A stretch of DNA of 8,182 nucleotides from NCBI GenBank assembly GCA_020056895.1, contig JAGVGV010000513.1:1-8182 (forward strand), read 5' to 3'. Position numbers and translations under genes: made by a program. Below are positions 1 to 6,648 of the stretch, in pieces. The notes under the pieces were generated by a model. That model was not told the origin of the DNA, ran no database searches, and saw nothing but the letters and a program-made list of their open reading frames with translations. The DNA is from Deltaproteobacteria bacterium. Lineage in GTDB: Bacteria; Desulfobacterota; Desulfarculia; Adiutricales; JAGVGV01. Position 1 is the stretch's first letter, and each line of letters opens with the position of its first letter.

Positions 1-37
1 CCGGAACACCAGCGCGGAAAGGTGACACGTCGCCGCG

Positions 38-1186
38 ATGACCGAGGCTTCCCAGACCATTCGGGTCCTTCTGGTGGACGACGAAGCGGACTTCCGCCAG
101 GTTTTGGCCCGGCGGCTGGTTCGGCGCGCTCTGGTGGTGGCCGAAGCCGAGGACGGCCGGATCGCCTTGGACCGGATCGCCGCCGAAGGCTTCGACGTGG
201 TCGTCCTGGATGTTCGTATGCCCGAACCCGACGGTCTGGCCACCCTGGAACGGATCCGAAGCCTTTTCCCCGGAGTCGAAGTCATCCTCCTGACCGGCCA
301 GGCATCGGCTCAGGACGGAGTGGCCGGCATTCTGGCCGGGGCCTTCGATTACCTGACCAAACCCGTCCACATCGATCACTTGTACGCGAAAATCAAACAG
401 GCATACGAACGAAGCCGCCGGGAGTCGGTTCCGGAAGGCGTGGCCTTCATTTCCAGCCGCCATGCCCACCGGATGAGCGAAGCGGAATGGCTGGCTTCCC
501 TGGGGACCATGGCTTCGGGGATCGCGCACGAAATCAACAACCCCTTGGCTATCATCGCCGAAGCCGCCGCCTGGCTTCGAAGCCGTCTGGATCAGGAAGG
601 CCTGGCCCCGGAATCCCTCCGACGGTTCGACCTGGCCTTGGGAAAAATCGAAGCGGGGGTGGACCGGGCCAGCCGGATCACCCGGCAATTGCTAAGGTTT
701 TCCAAAAGGGACGACTGGACCAGGCGGCCCTTCGACCCCGTGGAACTGATGACCGAAGTGGTGGACCTGGCAAGAAGAATGGCCATGCCCAAGGGGGTGG
801 AGGTGGCCTTCGCTCCGCTGGCGGACGCCCTGGTTCTGGTCAGCGATCCCGGCCAGGTCCGGCAGGTGCTGGTCCACGTGGTGACCAACGCCCTCCAGGC
901 CGTGGGGCCTCAGGGCCGGGTGACGATCAGCTTGGAGCGGGAGAATCAAGCCGTTCTTTTCCGGATTCAGGATGACGGCCCGGGCATTCCTCAGGATATC
1001 CGCGACCGGATTTTCGATCCCTTTTTCAGTACCAAACCTCCGGGCCAGGGCACTGGCCTGGGGCTTTCGGTCTCCCGCGACATCCTGGAACGCTTGGGCG
1101 GGGCCATTACCGTGACCAGCCGCATGGGCGAAGGGACCACCTTCACCATCCGGCTGCCCTTAGGGGAGGCGGCCGGAAATGCCTAA
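38..1186 (+). CDS. Reversed hybrid regulator: N-terminal receiver domain plus histidine kinase core
   Basis: A 382-residue soluble signalling protein. Residues ~8-125 form a CheY-like receiver: acidic pair D14-D15, phosphoacceptor D58 in LDVRMP, T86 and K108-P109. A linker then leads to a HisKA helix with phosphoacceptor H164 in GIAHEINNPL, the NtrB/ZraS-like H-box type. The HATPase domain (~235-376) has the N-box asparagine N284, the G1 motif DDGPG at 312-316, an FDPFFSTK F-box (326-333) and the G2 motif GTGLGL at 338-343. All residues needed for phosphotransfer and ATP binding are visible. There is no membrane segment, PAS or HAMP domain, so input probably arrives as phosphate on D58 from another kinase; the output partner is not in the window. 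The ATG at 38 follows AGGTGA at 20-25 with a longish 12-nt gap; an in-frame stop at 23-25 rules out an earlier start. It converges on rel with a 101-bp gap. The signal is unknown. Confidence 0.9.
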   Translation: MTEASQTIRVLLVDDEADFRQVLARRLVRRALVVAEAEDGRIALDRIAAEGFDVVVLDVRMPEPDGLATLERIRSLFPGVEVILLTGQASAQDGVAGILAGAFDYLTKPVHIDHLYAKIKQAYERSRRESVPEGVAFISSRHAHRMSEAEWLASLGTMASGIAHEINNPLAIIAEAAAWLRSRLDQEGLAPESLRRFDLALGKIEAGVDRASRITRQLLRFSKRDDWTRRPFDPVELMTEVVDLARRMAMPKGVEVAFAPLADALVLVSDPGQVRQVLVHVVTNALQAVGPQGRVTISLERENQAVLFRIQDDGPGIPQDIRDRIFDPFFSTKPPGQGTGLGLSVSRDILERLGGAITVTSRMGEGTTFTIRLPLGEAAGNA

Positions 1187-1287
1187 AGGCAACCGCAATC
1201 TGGAGCAAAAGGTTCGTTTTGCATTTGGCTTTGGTGAAAGGAAGGTCCGCCGGTTGAGGTCATCATCCACGAACCGGGAGTTAGGTA

Positions 1288-3435
1288 TCACACCGCGGTT
1301 TGGGGACCCAACCGGACCACCCGATCCACGGATTTGATTTTCCTTAAATTGGTGATTACTTGGCGCAGGTGGTCCTGGTCCCGGACCTGGATGGTGAATT
1401 CGTCCACCGCCTTGCCTTCGGCTGTGGATTCGGCGTGGGCCTGCAAAATATTGGCTCGGGCCTCGGCGATGGCGCCGGATAGTTCGGCCAGAACGCCGGT
1501 GGAATCGTTGGCCACCACCTGCAGCCGGACCGGGTACGTCACCCCTTCCTCGAATTCCCATTCCACGTCGATCCGCCGCTCGGCGTCCATGTGGATCAAG
1601 GATTTGCACCGGCTGGAGTGAACCGTCACCCCCCGGCCTTGGGTGATGTAGCCCACGATCCCTTCCCCGGGAAGGGGGGTGCAGCAGCCGGCGAAACGGA
1701 CCAACACGTCGTCCACGCCCCGAACCTTGATCCCTTCCTTGTGCTTTTTCGTGGGCAGGATGGCCCGCTCGATGGGCGGCGGAGTGGGTTCATCCTGCTT
1801 TTTCAGCCGGTTCACCACCATCCGGACGCTGACCTGGCCGAACCCCACCGCCGCCACCAGGTCGTCCACGCTCGGTAGGGAAAGTTCTTTGGCCACCCGG
1901 TCCAGTTCCCCATCCTTGGTCAACTGCTTGAAGCTTAGTTGTTCCTTGCGGAATTCTTTTTCCAGGATTTCCTTGCCCAGGGTCGTGGCCCGCTCTTTTT
2001 CCTCCACCTTGAACCATTGACGGATCCGGTTCCGGGCTTTGGTGGTGACCACGAACCCCAGCCAATCCTTGCTGGGCGTGCCATTTTTGTTGGTGAGAAT
2101 CTGGATGGTGTCGCCGTTTTGGAGCTGGTACTTCAGGGGGACGATCTGGCCGTTGACCTTGGCGCCCGAACAGTGGTGGCCCACTTCCGTGTGAACGGTA
2201 TAGGCGAAATCCACCGGAGTGGCTCCGGCGGGCAGTTCGCGCACATCCCCCACGGGCGTGAACACGTATACGTACGCGTCTTCGGTCAACAGGCTCTGGC
2301 GGACGCTGGAAAGGAATTCCGTGGGGTCCTTGAGGTCCCGCTGCCATTCCAAGAGGGACCGAAGCCACTGGAAGCGCTGGGTTTCCTGGTCGTTTAGCTT
2401 GTCCCCTTCCTTGTACCGCCAATGGGCGGCGATGCCGTTTTCGGAATACTGGTGCATTTCCAGGGTGCGGATCTGCACTTCCATCCGGGCGGCTCGGGGG
2501 CCGATGACGGCGGTGTGGAGGGACTGGTACCCGTTGGCTTTGGGCAGGTTGATGTAATCCTTGAACCGGCCGGGAATGGGCTTGAAAATGGAATGGATCA
2601 CGCCCAAGGCCGCGTAACAGTCGCGGATGTTGTCCACGATGATCCGAAAGCCAACGATGTCGAACACCTGGTCCAGCGTCAGGCTTTGCTGCAGGATTTT
2701 CTTGTAAATTCCATAAATATGCTTGGGCCGGCCCTCCACCCGGCACGTGATGCCGAATTCGGTCACCTTGCGGGAAATGATTTCGTTGACTTCGCGGATA
2801 AAACTTTCCCGTTCCCCCCGCTTGTCGGCGATCCCATCCCTTATTTGGTGGTACATATCGGTATTGAGATGGAACAGGCACAGGTCTTCCAGCTCCAACT
2901 GGATTTTGTGCATGCCCAGCCGGCTGGCCAAAGGCGCGTAAATATCGATGGTTTCTTCGGCGATTTCCGTTTGCTTTTTGGCCGAAAGGAACCCCAAGGT
3001 CCGCATGTTGTGCAGCCGGTCCGCCAGTTTGACCAGGATTACGCGGATGTCCAGGGCCATGGCCAGGATCATCTTGCGCATGTTTTCGGCCTGACGTTCG
3101 GCGTGGGTGGCGAACTGCATCTGGCTGATTTTCGTTACGCCGTCCACGATCACGGCCACTTCCCGGCCGAACATTTTTTCAATCTGTTCGCTGGTGGTCC
3201 CGGTATCCTCCACGGTGTCGTGGAGCAGCCCGGACGTGACGGTGGGAATATCCAGTTTCAAATCCGCCAGAATACCGGATACTTCCAACGGGTGGCTCAA
3301 ATACGGTTCGCCGCTTCGCCGGACTTGACCCTGGTGGGCGCCGGCCGAAAAAATGTACGCCCGCCGGAGCATATCCAGGTCTCCGGCCGGATGGTACGAT
3401 TGAATCTGTTCGGCGATGTCTTCAATCCGGCGCAC
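1288..3435 (-). CDS. relA: Bifunctional (p)ppGpp synthetase/hydrolase (RSH, Rel/SpoT type)
   Basis: A 715-residue full-length long RSH protein that makes (p)ppGpp from GTP/GDP plus ATP and hydrolyses it; it is the ribosome-associated stringent-response switch. Domains in order: HD hydrolase (~20-180) with H48, H72-D73, E76-D77 and KLADRLHN at 136-143; synthetase (~225-345) with RPKHIYGIY at 236-244, D259, RFKDYI at 290-295, NGYQSLHT at 301-308 and the EVQIRT glutamate E319; TGS domain (~386-449); helical region; conserved Cys pair C584-C585 in AGCCTPLPG; and a C-terminal ACT domain (~634-710). Both catalytic halves look intact, so a bifunctional Rel is more likely than a synthetase-only RelA. 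I chose the GTG at 3435 because GAGG (3443-3446) lies 7 nt upstream and the protein then starts at the usual family position. A TTG at 3483 would add 16 residues (Arg-rich) and lacks such a site. The gene follows proS after a structured 167-nt leader. It could equally be named rel or spoT. Confidence 0.95.
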   Translation of the reverse strand: MRRIEDIAEQIQSYHPAGDLDMLRRAYIFSAGAHQGQVRRSGEPYLSHPLEVSGILADLKLDIPTVTSGLLHDTVEDTGTTSEQIEKMFGREVAVIVDGVTKISQMQFATHAERQAENMRKMILAMALDIRVILVKLADRLHNMRTLGFLSAKKQTEIAEETIDIYAPLASRLGMHKIQLELEDLCLFHLNTDMYHQIRDGIADKRGERESFIREVNEIISRKVTEFGITCRVEGRPKHIYGIYKKILQQSLTLDQVFDIVGFRIIVDNIRDCYAALGVIHSIFKPIPGRFKDYINLPKANGYQSLHTAVIGPRAARMEVQIRTLEMHQYSENGIAAHWRYKEGDKLNDQETQRFQWLRSLLEWQRDLKDPTEFLSSVRQSLLTEDAYVYVFTPVGDVRELPAGATPVDFAYTVHTEVGHHCSGAKVNGQIVPLKYQLQNGDTIQILTNKNGTPSKDWLGFVVTTKARNRIRQWFKVEEKERATTLGKEILEKEFRKEQLSFKQLTKDGELDRVAKELSLPSVDDLVAAVGFGQVSVRMVVNRLKKQDEPTPPPIERAILPTKKHKEGIKVRGVDDVLVRFAGCCTPLPGEGIVGYITQGRGVTVHSSRCKSLIHMDAERRIDVEWEFEEGVTYPVRLQVVANDSTGVLAELSGAIAEARANILQAHAESTAEGKAVDEFTIQVRDQDHLRQVITNLRKIKSVDRVVRLGPQTAV

Positions 3436-3450
3436 GGCGAAACCTCGACG

Positions 3451-3461
3451 GGGCAAAGCCC
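3451..3461 (-). promoter_or_regulatory. Small stem-loop just upstream of the rel ribosome binding site
   Basis: On the rel mRNA strand the sequence GGGC-TTT-GCCC can form a tight 4-bp hairpin with a 3-nt loop. It ends 4 nt before the GAGG (3446-3443) that I take as the rel Shine-Dalgarno. The perfect dyad CTCCG-N-CGGAG at 3461-3471 abuts it. Such a hairpin could affect ribosome access, but it is short and its role is inferred only from position. Confidence 0.3.
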
Positions 3462-3478
3462 TCCGGCGGAGCGACCAT

Positions 3479-3511
3479 CCCAAAGGCCCGACCCATGCCG
3501 GCCCTTTTGGG
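3479..3511 (-). promoter_or_regulatory. Imperfect stem-loop in the proS-rel leader
   Basis: The arms 3479-3488 (cccaaaggcc) and 3500-3511 (ggcccttttggg) are complementary apart from one bulged A and one bulged G, giving roughly a 10-bp stem with an 11-nt loop. The structure sits in the untranslated region between proS and rel if rel starts at GTG 3435. There is no T-run after it on the - strand, so it does not look like an intrinsic terminator. The function is unknown; an RNA leader structure or mRNA-processing site is possible. Confidence 0.4.
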
Positions 3512-3532
3512 AACCATCCATTGATTCAACTC

Positions 3533-3571
3533 CGGGAGGAGCACCCCCCGTGGGGGCGGGGATTCCTCCCG
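3533..3571 (-). promoter_or_regulatory. Strong GC-rich stem-loop between proS and rel
   Basis: A perfect 8-bp outer inverted repeat (cgggagga at 3533-3540, tcctcccg at 3564-3571) encloses a second inner stem, CCCCC at 3544-3548 with GGGGG at 3552-3556 and a 3-nt loop. The combined structure should be very stable in RNA. It lies 32 nt downstream of the proS stop on the transcribed strand. The downstream sequence (gagttgaatcaatgg) has no U-tract, so this is not a standard rho-independent terminator. It might be a partial attenuator, an RNase/3'-end stabilising structure that sets different proS and rel mRNA levels, or a REP-like element. The pairing is visible; the role is inferred. Confidence 0.5.
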
Positions 3572-3602
3572 TGGTTTACACCCCAGTCCGTCCCCGGGGA
3601 GA

Positions 3603-5333
3603 TCAGGCCTTGGCTTGGGCCAACTGGTCGTTTCTCCAACCCAAAAGGGTTTGAGCCGCCTCGGCCAGGGGAATCATCCGGACTTCGGAACTCCGCCGCT
3701 CCTTGAATTCCACCTGCCCGGCGGCCAGGGATTTCCGGCTGACACTGACCCGGAAGGGGATGCCCACCAGGTCGGCGTCCTTGAACTTGATGCCGGCCCG
3801 TTCGTCCCGGTCATCCAAGAGCGCCTCCACGCCCAGGCCCAGAAGGTCCTGGTACAGCTTTTCGGCGGCGGCCATGATTTCGGGGTCCTGAGCCTGAAGC
3901 GGCAGAACGGTGACTTCGAAGGGCGCCAAGGGCATGGGCCAGATGATGCCGCTTTCGTCATGATTCTGTTCGATGGACGCGGCCACGGTCCGGCCGATGC
4001 CAATGCCGTAGCAGCCCATGATGATCGGGTCCTTTTTGCCTTCGGCGTTCAAAAAAGTGGCGCCCATGGCCTTGGAATACTTGTCGCCCAGCTTGAACAC
4101 ATGGCCCACTTCGATGCCCCGGGCGATGGTCAGGGTTCCCTGGCATTGGGGGCAGAGGTCGCCGGGGCGGGCCGCCGAAAGATCGTGGTATTCGGTCACG
4201 GAAAAATCCCGGCCGGGAACCACGTTGATGATGTGGTATTCCGGTTCGTTGCCGCCGGTGGCCACCCGGCCCAGGGCGCGAACGCCAATGTCCGCCAGCA
4301 TGGGCATGTTCAGACCCACGGGTCCGATGAACCCCAGGGGTACGCCCGTGACTTCCTGAACCATCGACGGCGGCGCCAGTTCCGGGTCCGATTCGCCGCC
4401 CACCACCTTTTTCAGCTTGATGGCGTTGACTTCCCGGTCCCCCAGGATCAAGACGGCCACGGGACCGTTGTCCGTTTTGTAGATCATGGTCTTCAGCATT
4501 TCCCGGGCTTCGATATTCAGGAATTTCGTTGCTTTTTCCACGGTGTGCATGCCCGGGGTCAGCACCTTGCTGTACGGGGGGGCGTCCAGGTCCTGGGCCT
4601 GAGTCTGGGCCGAACAAACGAACGGGGCCTTTTCGGTATTGGCCGCGTATCCGCACGAAGCGCAGTGGACGATGGCGTCTTCGCCAGTCTCCGCCAACAC
4701 CATGAATTCGTGGGAAAAACTGCCGCCAATGGACCCTGAATCCGCTTCCACCGGAGTGAACCGAAGGCCGCAGCGCTTGAAGATGTTGATATACGCCTGG
4801 AACATGGCCCGGTAGCTGGTTTCGGCGCCCGGGTCGTCCTTGTCGAAGCTGTACGCATCCTTCATCCCGAATTCCCGGCCGCGCATCACGCCGAACCGAG
4901 GCCGGATTTCATCGCGGAATTTCTGTTGGATCTGATACAGATTCACCGGCAGGTCGCGGTACGACCGGATTTCCCGCCGCATGATATCGGTGACCACTTC
5001 CTCATGCGTGGGTCCCAGGCAGTATTCGTGGTCGTGACGGTCCTTGAACCTGAGCAGTTCCTTGCCGTAGGCCGTCCAGCGACCGGATTCCTTCCAGATA
5101 TCGCCCGGCTGCACGGCGGGCATTAAAATTTCCTGAGCCCCGGCCCGGTTCATTTCGTCGCGGATGATGTTTTCCACCTTCCGCAAGGACCGGAGGCCCA
5201 CGGGCAGCCAGGAATAAATGCCCGAAGCCAGTTTGCGGATCAAACCGGCCCGAACCATAAGTTTATGGCTGACAACTTCGGCTTCGGCGGGGTCTTCCCG
5301 GAGGGTGGGCATGAAAAGTTGAGAAAATTTCAT
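3603..5333 (-). CDS. proS: Prolyl-tRNA synthetase, bacterial type with editing insertion
   Basis: A 576-residue class II synthetase that charges tRNA-Pro with proline in the cytosol. The N-terminal catalytic core shows the KLASGIYSWLPVG segment (34-46), GPTHEE at 107-112, and the motif 2 region with KFRDEIRPRFGVMRGREF followed by MKDAYSF. The editing (INS/YbaK-like) domain lies at about 224-400 between motifs 2 and 3. Two CxxC pairs border it (C224/C227 and C394/C397), which could form a zinc knuckle. Motif 3 is GCYGIGIGRT from residue 440. The C-terminus is the anticodon-binding domain, with DDRDERAGIKFKDADLVGIP. Length is normal for the editing-domain form. The start is ATG 5333, preceded by AAGGAG that overlaps the ispG TAA. 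An in-frame GTG at 5345 overlaps that same Shine-Dalgarno and is unlikely to be used. Only 15 nt separate it from the ispG stop, so the two are cotranscribed. Confidence 0.97.
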   Translation of the reverse strand: MKFSQLFMPTLREDPAEAEVVSHKLMVRAGLIRKLASGIYSWLPVGLRSLRKVENIIRDEMNRAGAQEILMPAVQPGDIWKESGRWTAYGKELLRFKDRHDHEYCLGPTHEEVVTDIMRREIRSYRDLPVNLYQIQQKFRDEIRPRFGVMRGREFGMKDAYSFDKDDPGAETSYRAMFQAYINIFKRCGLRFTPVEADSGSIGGSFSHEFMVLAETGEDAIVHCASCGYAANTEKAPFVCSAQTQAQDLDAPPYSKVLTPGMHTVEKATKFLNIEAREMLKTMIYKTDNGPVAVLILGDREVNAIKLKKVVGGESDPELAPPSMVQEVTGVPLGFIGPVGLNMPMLADIGVRALGRVATGGNEPEYHIINVVPGRDFSVTEYHDLSAARPGDLCPQCQGTLTIARGIEVGHVFKLGDKYSKAMGATFLNAEGKKDPIIMGCYGIGIGRTVAASIEQNHDESGIIWPMPLAPFEVTVLPLQAQDPEIMAAAEKLYQDLLGLGVEALLDDRDERAGIKFKDADLVGIPFRVSVSRKSLAAGQVEFKERRSSEVRMIPLAEAAQTLLGWRNDQLAQAKA

Positions 5334-5348
5334 GGGTTGGTTCACTCC

Positions 5349-6434
5349 TTAGCGGTCCCGGTCCCCTTCGGTCATCAAAGCGGCTTCTTTGAGCAGCGCT
5401 TCGGCCAGTTCGGATTCCGGTACTTTTTTCAGCACTTGGCCGTTTTTGAACAAAATTCCCTGGCCCCGGCCGCCGGCCACGCCCAGGTCCGCTTCCCTGG
5501 CTTCCCCCGGTCCGTTGACCACGCAGCCCATCACCGCCACGCGGATGGGCTTGGTAATCCGGCTTAGTCCGCGTTCCACCTGTTCCACCAAGGAAAAAAG
5601 ATCAATCTCGCATCGCCCGCAGGTGGGGCAGGCAATGATTTCGGGCCCCCGATGACGGATGTCCAGGGCGCGAAGAATTTCATACGCCACCCGGATTTCG
5701 TCCTCGGGGTCCCGGGTGAGGGAAACCCGTAATGTATCACCGATTCCTTCGGCCAACAAGAGCCCGATGCCCAAAGCCGACTTGACCGACCCGGAAATCA
5801 GGGTCCCGGCTTCGGTCACACCCAAGTGAAGCGGCACGTCGCTCCGGTCGGCCATGATCCGATACGCGGCCACGGTGTCGAGGACTCGGGAGGATTTGAG
5901 CGATACCTTGATCTGATTGAAGCCGAGCCGCTCCAATAGGGCGATTTCGGCCAAGGCGCTTTCGACCATGGCTTCGGGGGACGGCCGGCCGAATTTTTGT
6001 AGAATCTCCGGATGTACGGACCCGGAATTGACGCCCACGCGGATAGGCACGCCTTTTCGGCCCGCGGCTTCGGCCACTTTTCGGACAGGTTCTTCGCCGC
6101 CGATGTTGCCGGGGTTGATCCGCAACCCGTCCACGCCTCGGTCGAGGGCCATCAGGGCCAGGCGATGATCGAAATGGATGTCCGCGATCAGGGGCAGGGG
6201 GGACCGTTCACGGATGGGTTCCAGCGCCCGGGCCGCTTCTTCATCCGGCACGGCCAGCCGGACGATTTCGCACCCGGCCAAGGCCAGCCGTTCAATCTGA
6301 GCCAACGTGGCGGCCACGTCCCGGGTGTCGGTATTGGTCATGGACTGCACCACGATCGGTGATCCGCCGCCAATGGCCAAGGGACCAACGTGGATGGTTC
6401 GGGTGGGACGGCGTTGAATCAAGGGGCGCCTCAC
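5349..6434 (-). CDS. ispG: 4-hydroxy-3-methylbut-2-en-1-yl diphosphate synthase (MEP pathway)
   Basis: A 361-residue IspG/GcpE that reduces methylerythritol cyclodiphosphate to HMBPP, the penultimate step of the MEP isoprenoid pathway, using a [4Fe-4S] cluster. Family motifs are clear: PIVVQSMTNTDT near the N-terminus, ADIHFDHRLAL, GLRINPGNIG, IRVGVNSGS, LHLGVTEAG, GIGDTLRVSL, then the cluster ligands C269 and C272 (CPTCGRC), C304 in GCVVNGPGE, and E311. These match the spacing of the E. coli enzyme almost residue for residue. An extra cysteine, C275, is present. Length is that of the compact single-domain bacterial form. The start taken is GTG 6434. It has only a weak ribosome site; a TTG at 6422 has GAGG 6 nt upstream and would shorten the protein by 4 residues. 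It is the first gene of the inferred ispG-proS-rel unit and has a promoter 50-80 nt upstream. Confidence 0.97.
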   Translation of the reverse strand: MRRPLIQRRPTRTIHVGPLAIGGGSPIVVQSMTNTDTRDVAATLAQIERLALAGCEIVRLAVPDEEAARALEPIRERSPLPLIADIHFDHRLALMALDRGVDGLRINPGNIGGEEPVRKVAEAAGRKGVPIRVGVNSGSVHPEILQKFGRPSPEAMVESALAEIALLERLGFNQIKVSLKSSRVLDTVAAYRIMADRSDVPLHLGVTEAGTLISGSVKSALGIGLLLAEGIGDTLRVSLTRDPEDEIRVAYEILRALDIRHRGPEIIACPTCGRCEIDLFSLVEQVERGLSRITKPIRVAVMGCVVNGPGEAREADLGVAGGRGQGILFKNGQVLKKVPESELAEALLKEAALMTEGDRDR

Positions 6435-6483
6435 TTGGGCTTTTTCCCGTTCCAGGAAAAATCCATGGGGTTGGTTCCCGGCT

Positions 6484-6513
6484 AGTATCCCGTTTTTTTT
6501 GTATGGTTGTCAA
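6484..6513 (-). promoter_or_regulatory. Predicted sigma70-type promoter of ispG-proS-rel
   Basis: On the - strand there is a perfect -35 hexamer TTGACA (6513-6508), an 18-nt spacer containing an A8 tract, and a -10 hexamer GATACT (6489-6484) that matches four of six consensus positions. The start site would fall near 6477, leaving a leader of about 43 nt before the ispG GTG. No competing - strand promoter of this quality was seen nearby, although the AT-rich region upstream holds several weak TATA-like -10 candidates. Confidence 0.6.
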
Positions 6514-6528
6514 CCGAGGGAAAACGGG
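6489..6528. promoter_or_regulatory. Nested inverted repeat over the ispG promoter (candidate operator)
   Basis: The 8-bp arms cccgtttt (6489-6496) and aaaacggg (6521-6528) form a perfect inverted repeat. Inside it is an 11-bp perfect dyad, GGTTG-T-CAACC (6505-6515), that contains the -35 hexamer. The two symmetries are centred within about 2 bp of each other. Placement across the -35 and up to the edge of the -10 is typical of a repressor site, but no regulator is identified and the match could be coincidental. It does not resemble the IscR type 1 consensus I know for Fe-S control. Confidence 0.4.
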
Positions 6529-6648
6529 TAATTATTAAATCCATTTATATAACAATAAAAAAACATCCATATAAAATTACTATATAAACAAACAAACAAT
6601 ATGATATTCCATTCAATGTTCGAAAAATACCAATGGGTTGCGCCGCCG
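6529..6648. other. AT-rich intergenic island between ispG promoter and plsC
   Basis: In 6529-6631 I count 19 G/C in 103 bases, in sharp contrast to the GC-rich genes on both sides. The + strand has no G at all from 6529 to 6602. It contains an A7 run, several TATATAA-like words and an aaac tetranucleotide repeated three times (6587-6598). No ORF, tRNA-like fold or clear terminator for plsC was found here. It may serve as upstream promoter DNA (flexible or UP-like), bind a nucleoid protein, or be foreign in origin. Confidence 0.6.

Noticed and set aside
22..975. Long + strand frame of 317 codons
   Set aside because: It lies in another frame of the kinase gene, and its product is a Gly/Arg/Pro-rich sequence without any motif. 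It is typical of a shadow frame in GC-rich DNA.
1205..1222. Hairpin gcaaaa-n6-ttttgc in the kinase-rel gap as a bidirectional terminator
   Set aside because: The stem is only 6 bp and mostly A-T, with no T-run on either side. It is too weak to call, and no other terminator is visible in the gap.
2422..3654. 410-codon + strand frame
   Set aside because: It is antisense to rel and the proS end, has no recognisable domain, and runs through the hairpin-rich leader. The rel protein on the other strand is unmistakable.
3615..4739. 374-codon + strand frame
   Set aside because: It is antisense to proS, with His/Gly-rich low-information content and no family signature.
6489..6500. T8 run (cgtttttttt) as an intrinsic terminator on the + strand
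   Set aside because: No GC-rich hairpin precedes it and no + strand gene ends nearby. It falls in the spacer of the ispG promoter.
6587..6598. (aaac)3 repeat as a phase-variable tract
   Set aside because: Three units are too few for efficient slippage. It is kept only as part of the AT-rich island description.
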